Source of the DNA: JBKBXU01 sp046313675
GTDB taxonomy: Bacteria; Bacteroidota; Bacteroidia; Cytophagales; Cytophagaceae
Assembly: GCA_046313675.1 (NCBI GenBank)
Contig: JBKBXU010000332.1
Span: 1-5,035, forward strand
Reading direction: 5' to 3'
Length of the DNA: 5,035 nucleotides
Both the position numbers and the translations under genes were made by a program. Below, piece by piece: positions 1-5,035 of this stretch; the stretch's first letter is position 1, and every line of letters starts with the position of its first letter. The notes under the pieces were generated by a model. That model had not been told where the DNA came from, searched no databases, and was given only the letters and a program-made list of their open reading frames with translations.

Positions 1-1158
1 CGTCGCGTCGCTTTGTGTCGCTTATTATTGCAACAACCCGATGTTTTGTTATTGGATGAGCCAACTAACCACTTAGATGCCGAATCGGTACTATGGTTGG
101 AGCAACACTTACAACAATATAAAGGAACTGTAATCGCAGTAACGCACGACAGGTATTTCCTTGATAATGTAGCAGGTTGGATTCTGGAACTCGACCGTGG
201 AGAAGGAATTCCATGGAAAGGCAACTATTCATCCTGGTTAGAGCAGAAGCAAAACAGGCTTGCAAAAGAAGAGAAAACAGAGTCTAAACGCCAAAAAACC
301 TTACAAAGGGAGTTGGAATGGATCCGAATGTCTCCTAAAGCTCGTCAGGCCAAATCCAAAGCCAGAATTAGTTCCTATGAAAAATTGCTCGGAGAAGAAG
401 CCAAGCAAAAAGAAGAAAAATTGGAGCTTTTTATTCCTCCAGGAAACAGACTAGGCTCGAAAGTTATTGAAGCAAGAAATGTATCAAAAGCTTTTGGCGA
501 TAAGTTGCTCTTTGAAAACCTTGATTTCGCACTCCCACAGGGAGGAATTGTTGGAATTATAGGGCCCAATGGTGCTGGTAAAACAACCTTATTCCGCCTT
601 ATAACAAGTCAGGAAAAACCTGATGCCGGAGAATTTGAAGTAGGAGAAACTGTCGAAATAGGATATCTGGATCAGGAACACCATACTTTAGATCCCAATA
701 AAACGGTATACGAATTAATATCCGAAGGAAATGAACTCATAAATCTTGGAGGCCGTCAGGTCAATGCGAGAGCCTATGTAAGCAAATTTAATTTTGCAGG
801 ATCCGATCAGGAAAAGAAAGTTGGTATATTATCCGGAGGGGAAAGAAACCGGGTGCACTTAGCCATGACATTGAAAATGGGTGCTAATCTTTTATTGCTG
901 GATGAACCAACCAATGACCTGGATGTAAATACCTTAAGAGCACTTGAAGATGCCCTGGAAAACTTTGGGGGCTGCGCAGTTATTATTTCCCATGACAGGT
1001 GGTTCCTTGATCGGGTTGCCACCCATATTTTAGCATTTGAAGGTGATTCTCAGATATACTGGTTTGAAGGAAACTTCTCCGATTATGAAGAAAACCGCAG
1101 AAAACGCCTGGGAGAATCAGAACCTAAACAATTCAAATATAAAAAACTGGTAAAATAA
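1..1158 (+). CDS. ettA: Energy-dependent translational throttle protein EttA (ABC-F ATPase), 5' end missing
   Basis: EttA is a cytoplasmic ABC-F ATPase that binds the ribosomal E site and couples the cell's energy state to early elongation. The frame is open from base 1, so 385 residues of about 555 are present and the start lies off the left edge. The first residues (RRVALCR) directly follow where the first LSGGE signature would be. Numbering from the edge: first-domain Walker B LLLDEP with Glu20 and switch His49; a charged linker at about 80-130 (LEWIRMSPKARQAKSKAR), which matches the tRNA-contacting P-site motif; second-domain Walker A GPNGAGKTT (188-196), signature LSGGE (277-281), Walker B LLLLDEP with Glu302, and switch His331. 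The C-terminus (EPKQFKYKKLVK) matches the E. coli EttA tail closely. This separates it from Uup and other ABC-F paralogues. All visible catalytic residues are intact. It converges on the kinase gene across a shared hairpin. Confidence 0.96.
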   Translation, partial: RRVALCRLLLQQPDVLLLDEPTNHLDAESVLWLEQHLQQYKGTVIAVTHDRYFLDNVAGWILELDRGEGIPWKGNYSSWLEQKQNRLAKEEKTESKRQKTLQRELEWIRMSPKARQAKSKARISSYEKLLGEEAKQKEEKLELFIPPGNRLGSKVIEARNVSKAFGDKLLFENLDFALPQGGIVGIIGPNGAGKTTLFRLITSQEKPDAGEFEVGETVEIGYLDQEHHTLDPNKTVYELISEGNELINLGGRQVNARAYVSKFNFAGSDQEKKVGILSGGERNRVHLAMTLKMGANLLLLDEPTNDLDVNTLRALEDALENFGGCAVIISHDRWFLDRVATHILAFEGDSQIYWFEGNFSDYEENRRKRLGESEPKQFKYKKLVK

Positions 1159-1163
1159 ACCAG

Positions 1164-1192
1164 GAGGGCGCCTTTCACTAAAAGGCGCCCTC
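1164..1192. terminator. Shared bidirectional terminator hairpin between ettA and the histidine kinase gene
   Basis: A perfect 12-bp stem (GAGGGCGCCTTT at 1164-1175 pairing with 1181-1192) encloses a 5-base loop. It starts 5 bases after the ettA stop, and its last base is also the last base, in kinase reading direction, of the kinase TAG stop (1192-1194). The stem is GC-rich in an AT-rich region. Neither side has a long T tract: the plus side reads TATTCAAT and the minus side CTGGTTTATTTTA. The position between convergent genes and the stem stability support termination in both directions, but efficiency is inferred. Confidence 0.8.
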
Positions 1193-2580
1193 TATTCAAT
1201 ATTCCCTTCAGGCTCCAATTTTTCTTTTTGGCCTACCTCCATTTTGGGTAAAGAAAAATACACTGTAGTACCTTTACCTTTTTCGCTTTCAACCCTTATA
1301 TGGCCATGACATTTCTTTATAAATTCCTCACAAAGCAATAAACCCAGGCCTGTACCCTCTTCTCCATTAGTCCCTTTCATGCTACGTTGGAAACCAAGTT
1401 TAAAAAGTTTATCAAGCGTTTCCTTATTCATCCCAATCCCGGAATCTTTAATTTTTACAACAAATTCTTTATCTCTCTCTGAAACAGATATCTTAACAAA
1501 ACCTCCATTACTGGTATACTTAATCGCATTATTAATGGTATTTCTGAACACAGTATTTACCATATTCATATCGGCATAGACAAAAACTTTTTGAGGTACT
1601 TCATTAAGAAGTTTGATCCCTTTGGTTTGAGCCACCTCAAAATACAAGGAGATGTTTTCATTAACTAAATCAATTAAATTAATAATTTTTGGGTTGAACG
1701 AAATCTCACCCATTTGCATTTTTGCCCAATCCAGCAAGCTTATTAATAGATTATAATTTTGCCTTGACGCATTTTCTATCATTTTAAGAAGGTTTTCTTT
1801 CTCCTCAGGCGATAATTCTTCATTTTTAACAATATCACACAAGGCTATTAGGTTAGATGCTGGACCTTTTAAATCATGGCTAATAATGGAGAAGAATCTA
1901 TCCTTATCCTGATTTATTTTTATCAGCTTTTTCTCATTAAGCATTCGTATTCGTAAATCCCGAACAATTGTACCCAATGCAATCAGAGATATTATCAGAG
2001 AGGCCATAGAAGCTGATAGTAAAATATACTCCCGGTATTGAAGAGAATCTTCTATTCGTTCTTTCTCATCTCTAATAAGTTCCTTCTGTATCTGAATTAT
2101 ATCCGTCTTAATCTCCGAAATCTTTTCCATATATACCTTATCATTAAAGGATTCCAGGAAATAAGAGGCATCCTCCACACGACCATTTTCACGAATCTCG
2201 ATAGCATGATCCAGTAGAAAAAGACGTGCATCAATTAATTCGTTCAAATGCTCAATTTTAGAGAACTGTACCTGATCATTATCATCAATTAAACTATCAA
2301 TCTGACTTATCTTTTTATACAGAACATCCTTATGCCTTTGGTAATGTTGTATATAGGAATTGTCAGATGTAATGATGTAATTTTTTACATCCGTCTCACT
2401 TTTTGTAAGATCCAGAATCAGGTTTTCCAGGTTATGAATAAGGCTGAAGACATTTTCTTCATAATACAACTTGTTGTACCTATGATTAGTAACCAATAAG
2501 GTAAACAGCACAATCACTACCAAATTTACAATGGAAAGGCCATAGGTTATGATAAGCTTATTTTTTGTCAGAAGTTTCAT
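1192..2580 (-). CDS. Membrane sensor histidine kinase with CHASE3-like periplasmic domain
   Basis: A 462-residue inner-membrane sensor kinase that should autophosphorylate on histidine and pass phosphate to a response regulator. A hydrophobic segment at about 11-31 and a second at about 186-206 flank a mostly helical periplasmic region (about 34-180). Its NYIITSDNSYIQHYQRH stretch (67-83) resembles CHASE3 sensors. The cytoplasmic part has the H box SIISHDLKGP with phospho-acceptor His235, the N box RNTINNAIKYT (Asn347, Asn351), the G1 box DSGIGM (379-384), an F-box region near Phe393, and the G2 box GTGLGL (409-414). All residues needed for ATP binding and phosphotransfer are present. There is no HAMP, PAS or receiver domain, and no response regulator in the window, so its partner is unknown. 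The ATG is fixed by an in-frame TAA directly upstream and by a strong ribosome binding site. The signal sensed cannot be told from sequence. Confidence 0.93.
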   Translation of the reverse strand: MKLLTKNKLIITYGLSIVNLVVIVLFTLLVTNHRYNKLYYEENVFSLIHNLENLILDLTKSETDVKNYIITSDNSYIQHYQRHKDVLYKKISQIDSLIDDNDQVQFSKIEHLNELIDARLFLLDHAIEIRENGRVEDASYFLESFNDKVYMEKISEIKTDIIQIQKELIRDEKERIEDSLQYREYILLSASMASLIISLIALGTIVRDLRIRMLNEKKLIKINQDKDRFFSIISHDLKGPASNLIALCDIVKNEELSPEEKENLLKMIENASRQNYNLLISLLDWAKMQMGEISFNPKIINLIDLVNENISLYFEVAQTKGIKLLNEVPQKVFVYADMNMVNTVFRNTINNAIKYTSNGGFVKISVSERDKEFVVKIKDSGIGMNKETLDKLFKLGFQRSMKGTNGEEGTGLGLLLCEEFIKKCHGHIRVESEKGKGTTVYFSLPKMEVGQKEKLEPEGNIE

Positions 2581-2589
2581 TTATATGTA

Positions 2590-2598
2590 TTACCTCCT
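2590..2598 (-). promoter_or_regulatory. Strong Shine-Dalgarno site of the histidine kinase gene
   Basis: Read on the minus strand this is AGGAGGTAA, containing a 7-base AGGAGGT match to the 16S rRNA anti-Shine-Dalgarno sequence. It sits 11 bases before the ATG at 2580, slightly longer than the usual optimum. It supports the chosen start. It stands out because the DUF892, barrel and sucD starts in this window have no comparable site, as is typical for Bacteroidota. Confidence 0.75.
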
Positions 2599-2600
2599 AT

Positions 2601-2675
2601 GATAAATACAGGATAGCAATGAATATGTTTACTTTTGATAAAAAGAAGTTTATCTTATTTAACTACCTGATAAAC
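2601..2675. repeat. Cluster of GATAAA / TTTATC elements in the divergent intergenic region
   Basis: GATAAA occurs at 2601-2606, 2637-2642 and 2669-2674, with the inverse TTTATC at 2649-2654. The last two units form a 7-bp inverted repeat, GTTTATC (2648-2654) and GATAAAC (2669-2675), separated by 14 bases. Such an arrangement could be an operator for a dimeric regulator of either flanking gene. The words are short and AT-rich, so chance is a serious alternative. Confidence 0.3.
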
Positions 2676-2739
2676 ATTTTAATAAAAAAAGATAATTTTC
2701 CCAAGATTGCTAACTAAATTTTTCTGTCAAAGTAAACAT
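2625..2739. repeat. Imperfect inverted repeat pair spanning the divergent intergenic region
   Basis: ATGTTTACTTTTGA at 2625-2638 reappears as the reverse complement (ATGTTTACTTTGA on the minus strand) at 2727-2739, identical apart from one missing T in the run. The two arms lie about 90 bases apart and point toward each other. The left arm contains the candidate plus-strand -7 box. This symmetry could mark a paired binding site for a regulator, but no function can be assigned from the sequence. Confidence 0.4.
2630..2637 (+). promoter_or_regulatory. Candidate -7 promoter element for the DUF892 gene
   Basis: TACTTTTG matches the Bacteroidota -7 consensus TAnnTTTG at every defined position. 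No good TTTG -33 element is found 17-23 bases upstream, so it may be a weak, activator-dependent or chance site. If used, it would leave a 5' untranslated region of about 140 bases before the ATG at 2785. Confidence 0.35.
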
Positions 2740-2784
2740 TGGAATACAAAACTGGTTGAAAAGAAAAACCAAAAACCCAGAAAT

Positions 2785-3279
2785 ATGAAAATTCAAAATT
2801 TAAATGACCTGTTAATCGATTTTGTAAAAGATCTGTATAATGCAGAAAGCCAATTAGAAAAAGCACTCCCCAAAATGGCAGAAAAAGTATCCAATGAAGA
2901 ACTAAAGAAAGGATTTGAACATCATTTACAGCAAACCAAAAGCCAAATTGAACGTTTGGAAAAAATCGCGGGAATATTAGACATTGATCCCACAGGAAAG
3001 AAATGTGCTGCTATGGAAGGCCTCATCCACGAAGCAGAGGAAATGTTTGATGAAGTAAAAGATGCTGATACGCTTGACGCTGCGTTGATAGGTGCAGCAC
3101 AAAAGGTTGAACATTATGAAATAGCAAGTTATGGTACAGCATGTACCTATGCCAGAATGCTAAAATTGAAAGAAGTGGAAGACCTCCTGAAGGAAACTTT
3201 GAAGGAGGAAAAAGAAACAGATGGTAAATTGACCCAAATTGCCGAAGAAATGGTTAACCGCAAAGCAGTTCATGCATAA
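2785..3279 (+). CDS. DUF892 (YciE/YciF) ferritin-like four-helix protein
   Basis: A 164-residue soluble helical protein of the DUF892 family, normally about 160-170 residues. Family landmarks are DLYNAESQLEKALPKMA (16-32), the HHLQQT helix (46-51), GKKCAAMEGLI (71-81), KVEHYEIASYGTA (107-119) and LKETLKEEKETD (135-146). Glu21, His47, Glu109, His110, Glu112 and Glu142 are reasonable candidates for a ferritin-like di-metal site by family comparison. Family members have been linked to stress responses, but the biochemical activity is poorly defined. The ATG at 2785 is chosen because homology begins there and the length fits. An in-frame TTG 78 bases earlier would add an unrelated 26-residue leader. 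There is no signal peptide or membrane segment, so it is probably cytoplasmic. It is transcribed alone, divergent from the kinase, and ends just before a strong terminator. Confidence 0.92.
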   Translation: MKIQNLNDLLIDFVKDLYNAESQLEKALPKMAEKVSNEELKKGFEHHLQQTKSQIERLEKIAGILDIDPTGKKCAAMEGLIHEAEEMFDEVKDADTLDAALIGAAQKVEHYEIASYGTACTYARMLKLKEVEDLLKETLKEEKETDGKLTQIAEEMVNRKAVHA

Positions 3280-3298
3280 TTGTTGAATTTAATTTTAT

Positions 3299-3345
3299 AA
3301 TAAGCGGCTAATCACTTAATTAAAGTATTAGCCGCTTATTTTTTT
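3299..3345 (+). terminator. Strong intrinsic terminator after the DUF892 gene
   Basis: A perfect 14-bp stem (AATAAGCGGCTAAT at 3299-3312 with 3327-3340) is extended by four more pairs (ACTT/AAGT) after a one-base bulge, leaving a 5-base loop. A run of seven T residues at 3339-3345 closes it. It lies 19 bases after the TAA stop. This is a textbook rho-independent terminator and separates this gene from the barrel gene downstream. Confidence 0.92.
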
Positions 3346-3366
3346 ATTAACTCCTTCCTTTCGTTT

Positions 3367-3400
3367 TTTGTAGTTTCTTCAAAAAAAAGATGTAATTTTA
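3367..3400 (+). promoter_or_regulatory. Candidate Bacteroidota promoter for the barrel gene
   Basis: TTTG at 3367-3370 is followed after 22 bases by TAATTTTA (3393-3400), which matches the -7 consensus TAnnTTTG except for the last base. Spacing is at the long end of the accepted range. It lies just after the previous terminator and would give a leader of about 30 bases, which suits an independent transcription unit. Confidence 0.42.
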
Positions 3401-3438
3401 AAGTAAATTATAATACATCACAACTTCATTAAGCCTAA

Positions 3439-4374
3439 ATGACGTGGAATAAAAAATATTGGCTTTGTTGTATATTTTACTGTTTTATAGTATTTAATGC
3501 ATTCAGTCAAAACTATAATCCACGTTGTCGGTATACAGGTTTCGGTTTAAGCTTAAATTCTACCTTTTTTCAGGGAGACATAGGAACACATCCAAGTTTA
3601 TTGAGGCCTGGATTGGGCTTACATATCAATAGACAGGTCTCTCCCCGATCACATATTATGATTGAATTAAATTGGGCCAGGCTAATCGGGGATGATTATA
3701 TTTCAACATTTCAAAACAAGGAACTTGAGCATTTTATGTATACGAGGAATCTTCACTTCCGCAACGACATAAAAGAACTGGCAGTAATTGGGCAATTAGA
3801 CCTTATCCCCAGTTTAGATCATGATCGTAAAAGACCCATATATAATATATATTTTCTTTATGGTTTGATTATATTTCATCACAATCCGAAGGCAAAAGAT
3901 GTGGACGGTCGCTGGGTAGATTTACGTCCCCTTCGTACTGAAAACAGGCAATATTCAGCCATTAACCTCGCCATTCCCTTAGGAGCCGGATTCAGGTACA
4001 AAATTAACATACAATGGGATGTAGAATTTGAAGCTTCTTATCGTTTTACGAGCACAGATTACCTGGATGATGTCAGCAGAAGATATCCCTTCCCTGAGCA
4101 GCTTGGCTCTTCAAGAGTCAGACAACTTTCTAATCGGAGTGGAGAAGAAGTGTCGGCATTTTCAGGGAGGCCAAGAGACATGGAGTTCCTCAGTGAATTA
4201 GGGAATCAGATCGTAGAAGACGAAGAATCAGGCTACAGGTATGCATCTAATCATGCACCGGGAACGGAAAGAGGTTCCCGGTTTGGATGGGACAGCTATG
4301 TAATGTGCAATATCAGAATCCGGTATAATATACCAGTCACAGTTAATTGCCCTAAATTCAGGGAGAACTACTAA
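3439..4374 (+). CDS. Secreted outer-membrane beta-barrel protein, DUF6089-like
   Basis: A 311-residue exported protein. Residues 1-23 form a signal peptide (KK then a hydrophobic, cysteine-rich core, AFS) with likely cleavage before Gln24. The mature part shows alternating strands typical of a small barrel: GFGLSLNSTFFQGDIG (34-49), LGLHINRQV (59-67), HIMIELNWARLIGDDY (72-87), a central NLHFRNDIKELAVIGQ (104-119), YNIYFLYGLIIFHHNPKAK (135-153), AIPLGAGFRYKI (178-189) and VEFEASYRFTSTDYLDDVS (195-213). A polar 215-280 region follows, then a last strand and CPKFR. The NLxFRxxIxEL, FHHNPKAK and TDYLDDVS patterns resemble the DUF6089 family as I remember it; function is unknown. An in-frame TAA directly before the ATG fixes the start. 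It is not obviously a porin or TonB receptor, since there is no plug domain. It has its own candidate promoter and lies 102 bases before sucD. Confidence 0.85.
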   Translation: MTWNKKYWLCCIFYCFIVFNAFSQNYNPRCRYTGFGLSLNSTFFQGDIGTHPSLLRPGLGLHINRQVSPRSHIMIELNWARLIGDDYISTFQNKELEHFMYTRNLHFRNDIKELAVIGQLDLIPSLDHDRKRPIYNIYFLYGLIIFHHNPKAKDVDGRWVDLRPLRTENRQYSAINLAIPLGAGFRYKINIQWDVEFEASYRFTSTDYLDDVSRRYPFPEQLGSSRVRQLSNRSGEEVSAFSGRPRDMEFLSELGNQIVEDEESGYRYASNHAPGTERGSRFGWDSYVMCNIRIRYNIPVTVNCPKFRENY

Positions 4375-4411
4375 AGAATCAATTAAATTTAGGAAAACAG
4401 GGTCATCATTT

Positions 4412-4441
4412 TTTGATAGAAGTGAAAAAATCATATTTTTG
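4412..4441 (+). promoter_or_regulatory. Bacteroidota housekeeping promoter of sucD
   Basis: TTTG (4412-4415) and TATTTTTG (4434-4441) match the -33 and -7 consensus (TTTG and TAnnTTTG) perfectly, with an 18-base spacer. Transcription should begin around 4448-4450, giving a leader of about 30 bases before the ATG. This implies sucD can be expressed independently of the barrel gene. Confidence 0.7.
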
Positions 4442-4476
4442 TAAAACCTATATGTCCCATCAACATTGATATAAAC

Positions 4477-5035
4477 ATGAGTGTATTAGTAAATAAAAAT
4501 TCAAAAGTCATAGTTCAAGGTTTCACCGGATCTGAAGGTTCATTTCATGCCGGTCAGATGATCGAATACGGCACCAACCTTGTTGGTGGAGTAACACCTG
4601 GAAAAGGAGGCTCTAAACATCTGGAAAAACCTGTATTCAATACCGTAGAAGAAGCAGTTAAATCAACAGGGGCTGATGTTTCAATAATCTTTGTACCACC
4701 TGCCTTTGCAGCAGACGCTATTATGGAAGCGGCTGACGCAGGCATCAAAGTAATTATTTGCATTACGGAAGGTATACCTACTAAAGATATGATCTATGCC
4801 AAAGAGTATATTAAGAAAAGAGGCGTAGTATTAGTTGGGCCAAATTGCCCAGGAGTAATTACTCCTGGCGAAGCTAAAGTTGGAATCATGCCGGGCTTTG
4901 TATTTAAAAAAGGACGTATCGGCATAGTGTCTAAATCAGGAACTTTGACGTACGAAGCAGCCGACCAGATAGTAAAAGCAGGTCTGGGGATTTCTACAGC
5001 AATTGGCATTGGAGGTGACCCGATCATCGGAACTT
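4477..5035 (+). CDS. sucD: Succinyl-CoA synthetase (succinate-CoA ligase) alpha subunit, 3' end missing
   Basis: SucD pairs with SucC to interconvert succinyl-CoA and succinate with formation or use of ATP or GTP, a step of the TCA cycle in the cytoplasm. The first 186 residues of about 290 are present without interruption. The N-terminal CoA-binding Rossmann domain is clear: GFTGSEGSFH (15-24), GGVTPGKGG (37-45), PVFNTVEEA (52-60), ITEGIP (96-101), GPNCPGVITPGE (121-132), GIVSKSGTLTYEA (149-161) and GIGGDPIIGT (177-186). All agree closely with E. coli SucD. The phosphorylated histidine (near 246 in E. coli) lies beyond the window edge and could not be checked. The ATG at 4477 aligns with the E. 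coli start (MSxLxxKNxKVI). sucC is not upstream, unlike the enterobacterial sucCD operon. Confidence 0.97.
   Translation, partial: MSVLVNKNSKVIVQGFTGSEGSFHAGQMIEYGTNLVGGVTPGKGGSKHLEKPVFNTVEEAVKSTGADVSIIFVPPAFAADAIMEAADAGIKVIICITEGIPTKDMIYAKEYIKKRGVVLVGPNCPGVITPGEAKVGIMPGFVFKKGRIGIVSKSGTLTYEAADQIVKAGLGISTAIGIGGDPIIGT

Noticed and set aside
13..15. TTG as the start codon of the ABC-F gene
   Set aside because: The frame is open to base 1, and the residues before the TTG (RRVA) continue the conserved EttA sequence after the LSGGE signature, so the gene is simply cut by the window edge.
65..1022. Small open frames overlapping ettA on both strands
   Set aside because: They are shadows of the conserved EttA frame, without their own start signals or recognisable domains.
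1192..2580. Hybrid kinase or one-component fusion
   Set aside because: After the G2 box only about 48 residues remain, with no receiver, HTH or other output domain.
2707..2709. TTG as the start of the DUF892 gene
   Set aside because: The added 26 residues do not look like the family. The ATG at 2785 gives the normal length and begins with the conserved helix.
2753..2771. TGGTT / AACCA hairpin before the DUF892 start as a regulatory RNA element
   Set aside because: Five base pairs with a 9-base A-rich loop are too weak, and it matches no riboswitch pattern I recognise.
4351..4393. CCTAAATT / AATTTAGG inverted repeat around the barrel gene stop codon as a terminator
   Set aside because: The stem is only 8 bp, AT-rich, with a 27-base loop and no T tract directly after it. 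The nearby T run is better explained as the sucD -33 element.
4554..5027. Minus-strand open frames inside sucD (4554-4763 and 4794-5027)
   Set aside because: They lie antisense to a highly conserved, uninterrupted SucD reading frame and encode low-complexity, family-free sequence.

Overview
The window looks like ordinary chromosomal sequence from a Bacteroidota bacterium, probably Cytophagales-like. Three things suggest this. The DNA is AT-rich. Promoter-like sites fit the Bacteroidota pattern TTTG-N(about 19)-TAnnTTTG, best seen before sucD, and most starts lack a Shine-Dalgarno site. The outer-membrane barrel belongs to a family I know mainly from Bacteroidota (DUF6089-like). The genus cannot be fixed from the sequence alone.

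Layout from left to right: (1) the last 385 codons of ettA, a translation-associated ABC-F ATPase, on the plus strand and cut by the left edge; (2) a perfect 12-bp hairpin that probably terminates transcription from both sides; (3) on the minus strand, a complete two-membrane-segment sensor histidine kinase with a CHASE3-like periplasmic sensor and no linked response regulator; (4) a 204-bp divergent intergenic region with repeats, a candidate promoter and an unusually strong ribosome binding site for the kinase; (5) a DUF892 (YciE/YciF) ferritin-like four-helix protein, closed by a strong intrinsic terminator; (6) a secreted outer-membrane beta-barrel protein with its own candidate promoter; (7) a very clear promoter followed by sucD, the alpha subunit of succinyl-CoA synthetase, cut by the right edge.

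The genes look like separate transcription units, not one pathway: translation control (EttA), signalling (kinase), stress or metal-related function (DUF892), envelope (barrel) and TCA cycle (SucD). The only pairing with a possible functional link is the divergent kinase/DUF892 pair, which share one regulatory region. I see no tRNA, rRNA, CRISPR array, insertion sequence, phage gene or defence system, and no convincing new multi-gene system. The items most worth checking are the divergent intergenic region, the DUF6089-like barrel beside sucD, and a perfect 20-bp palindrome inside sucD.
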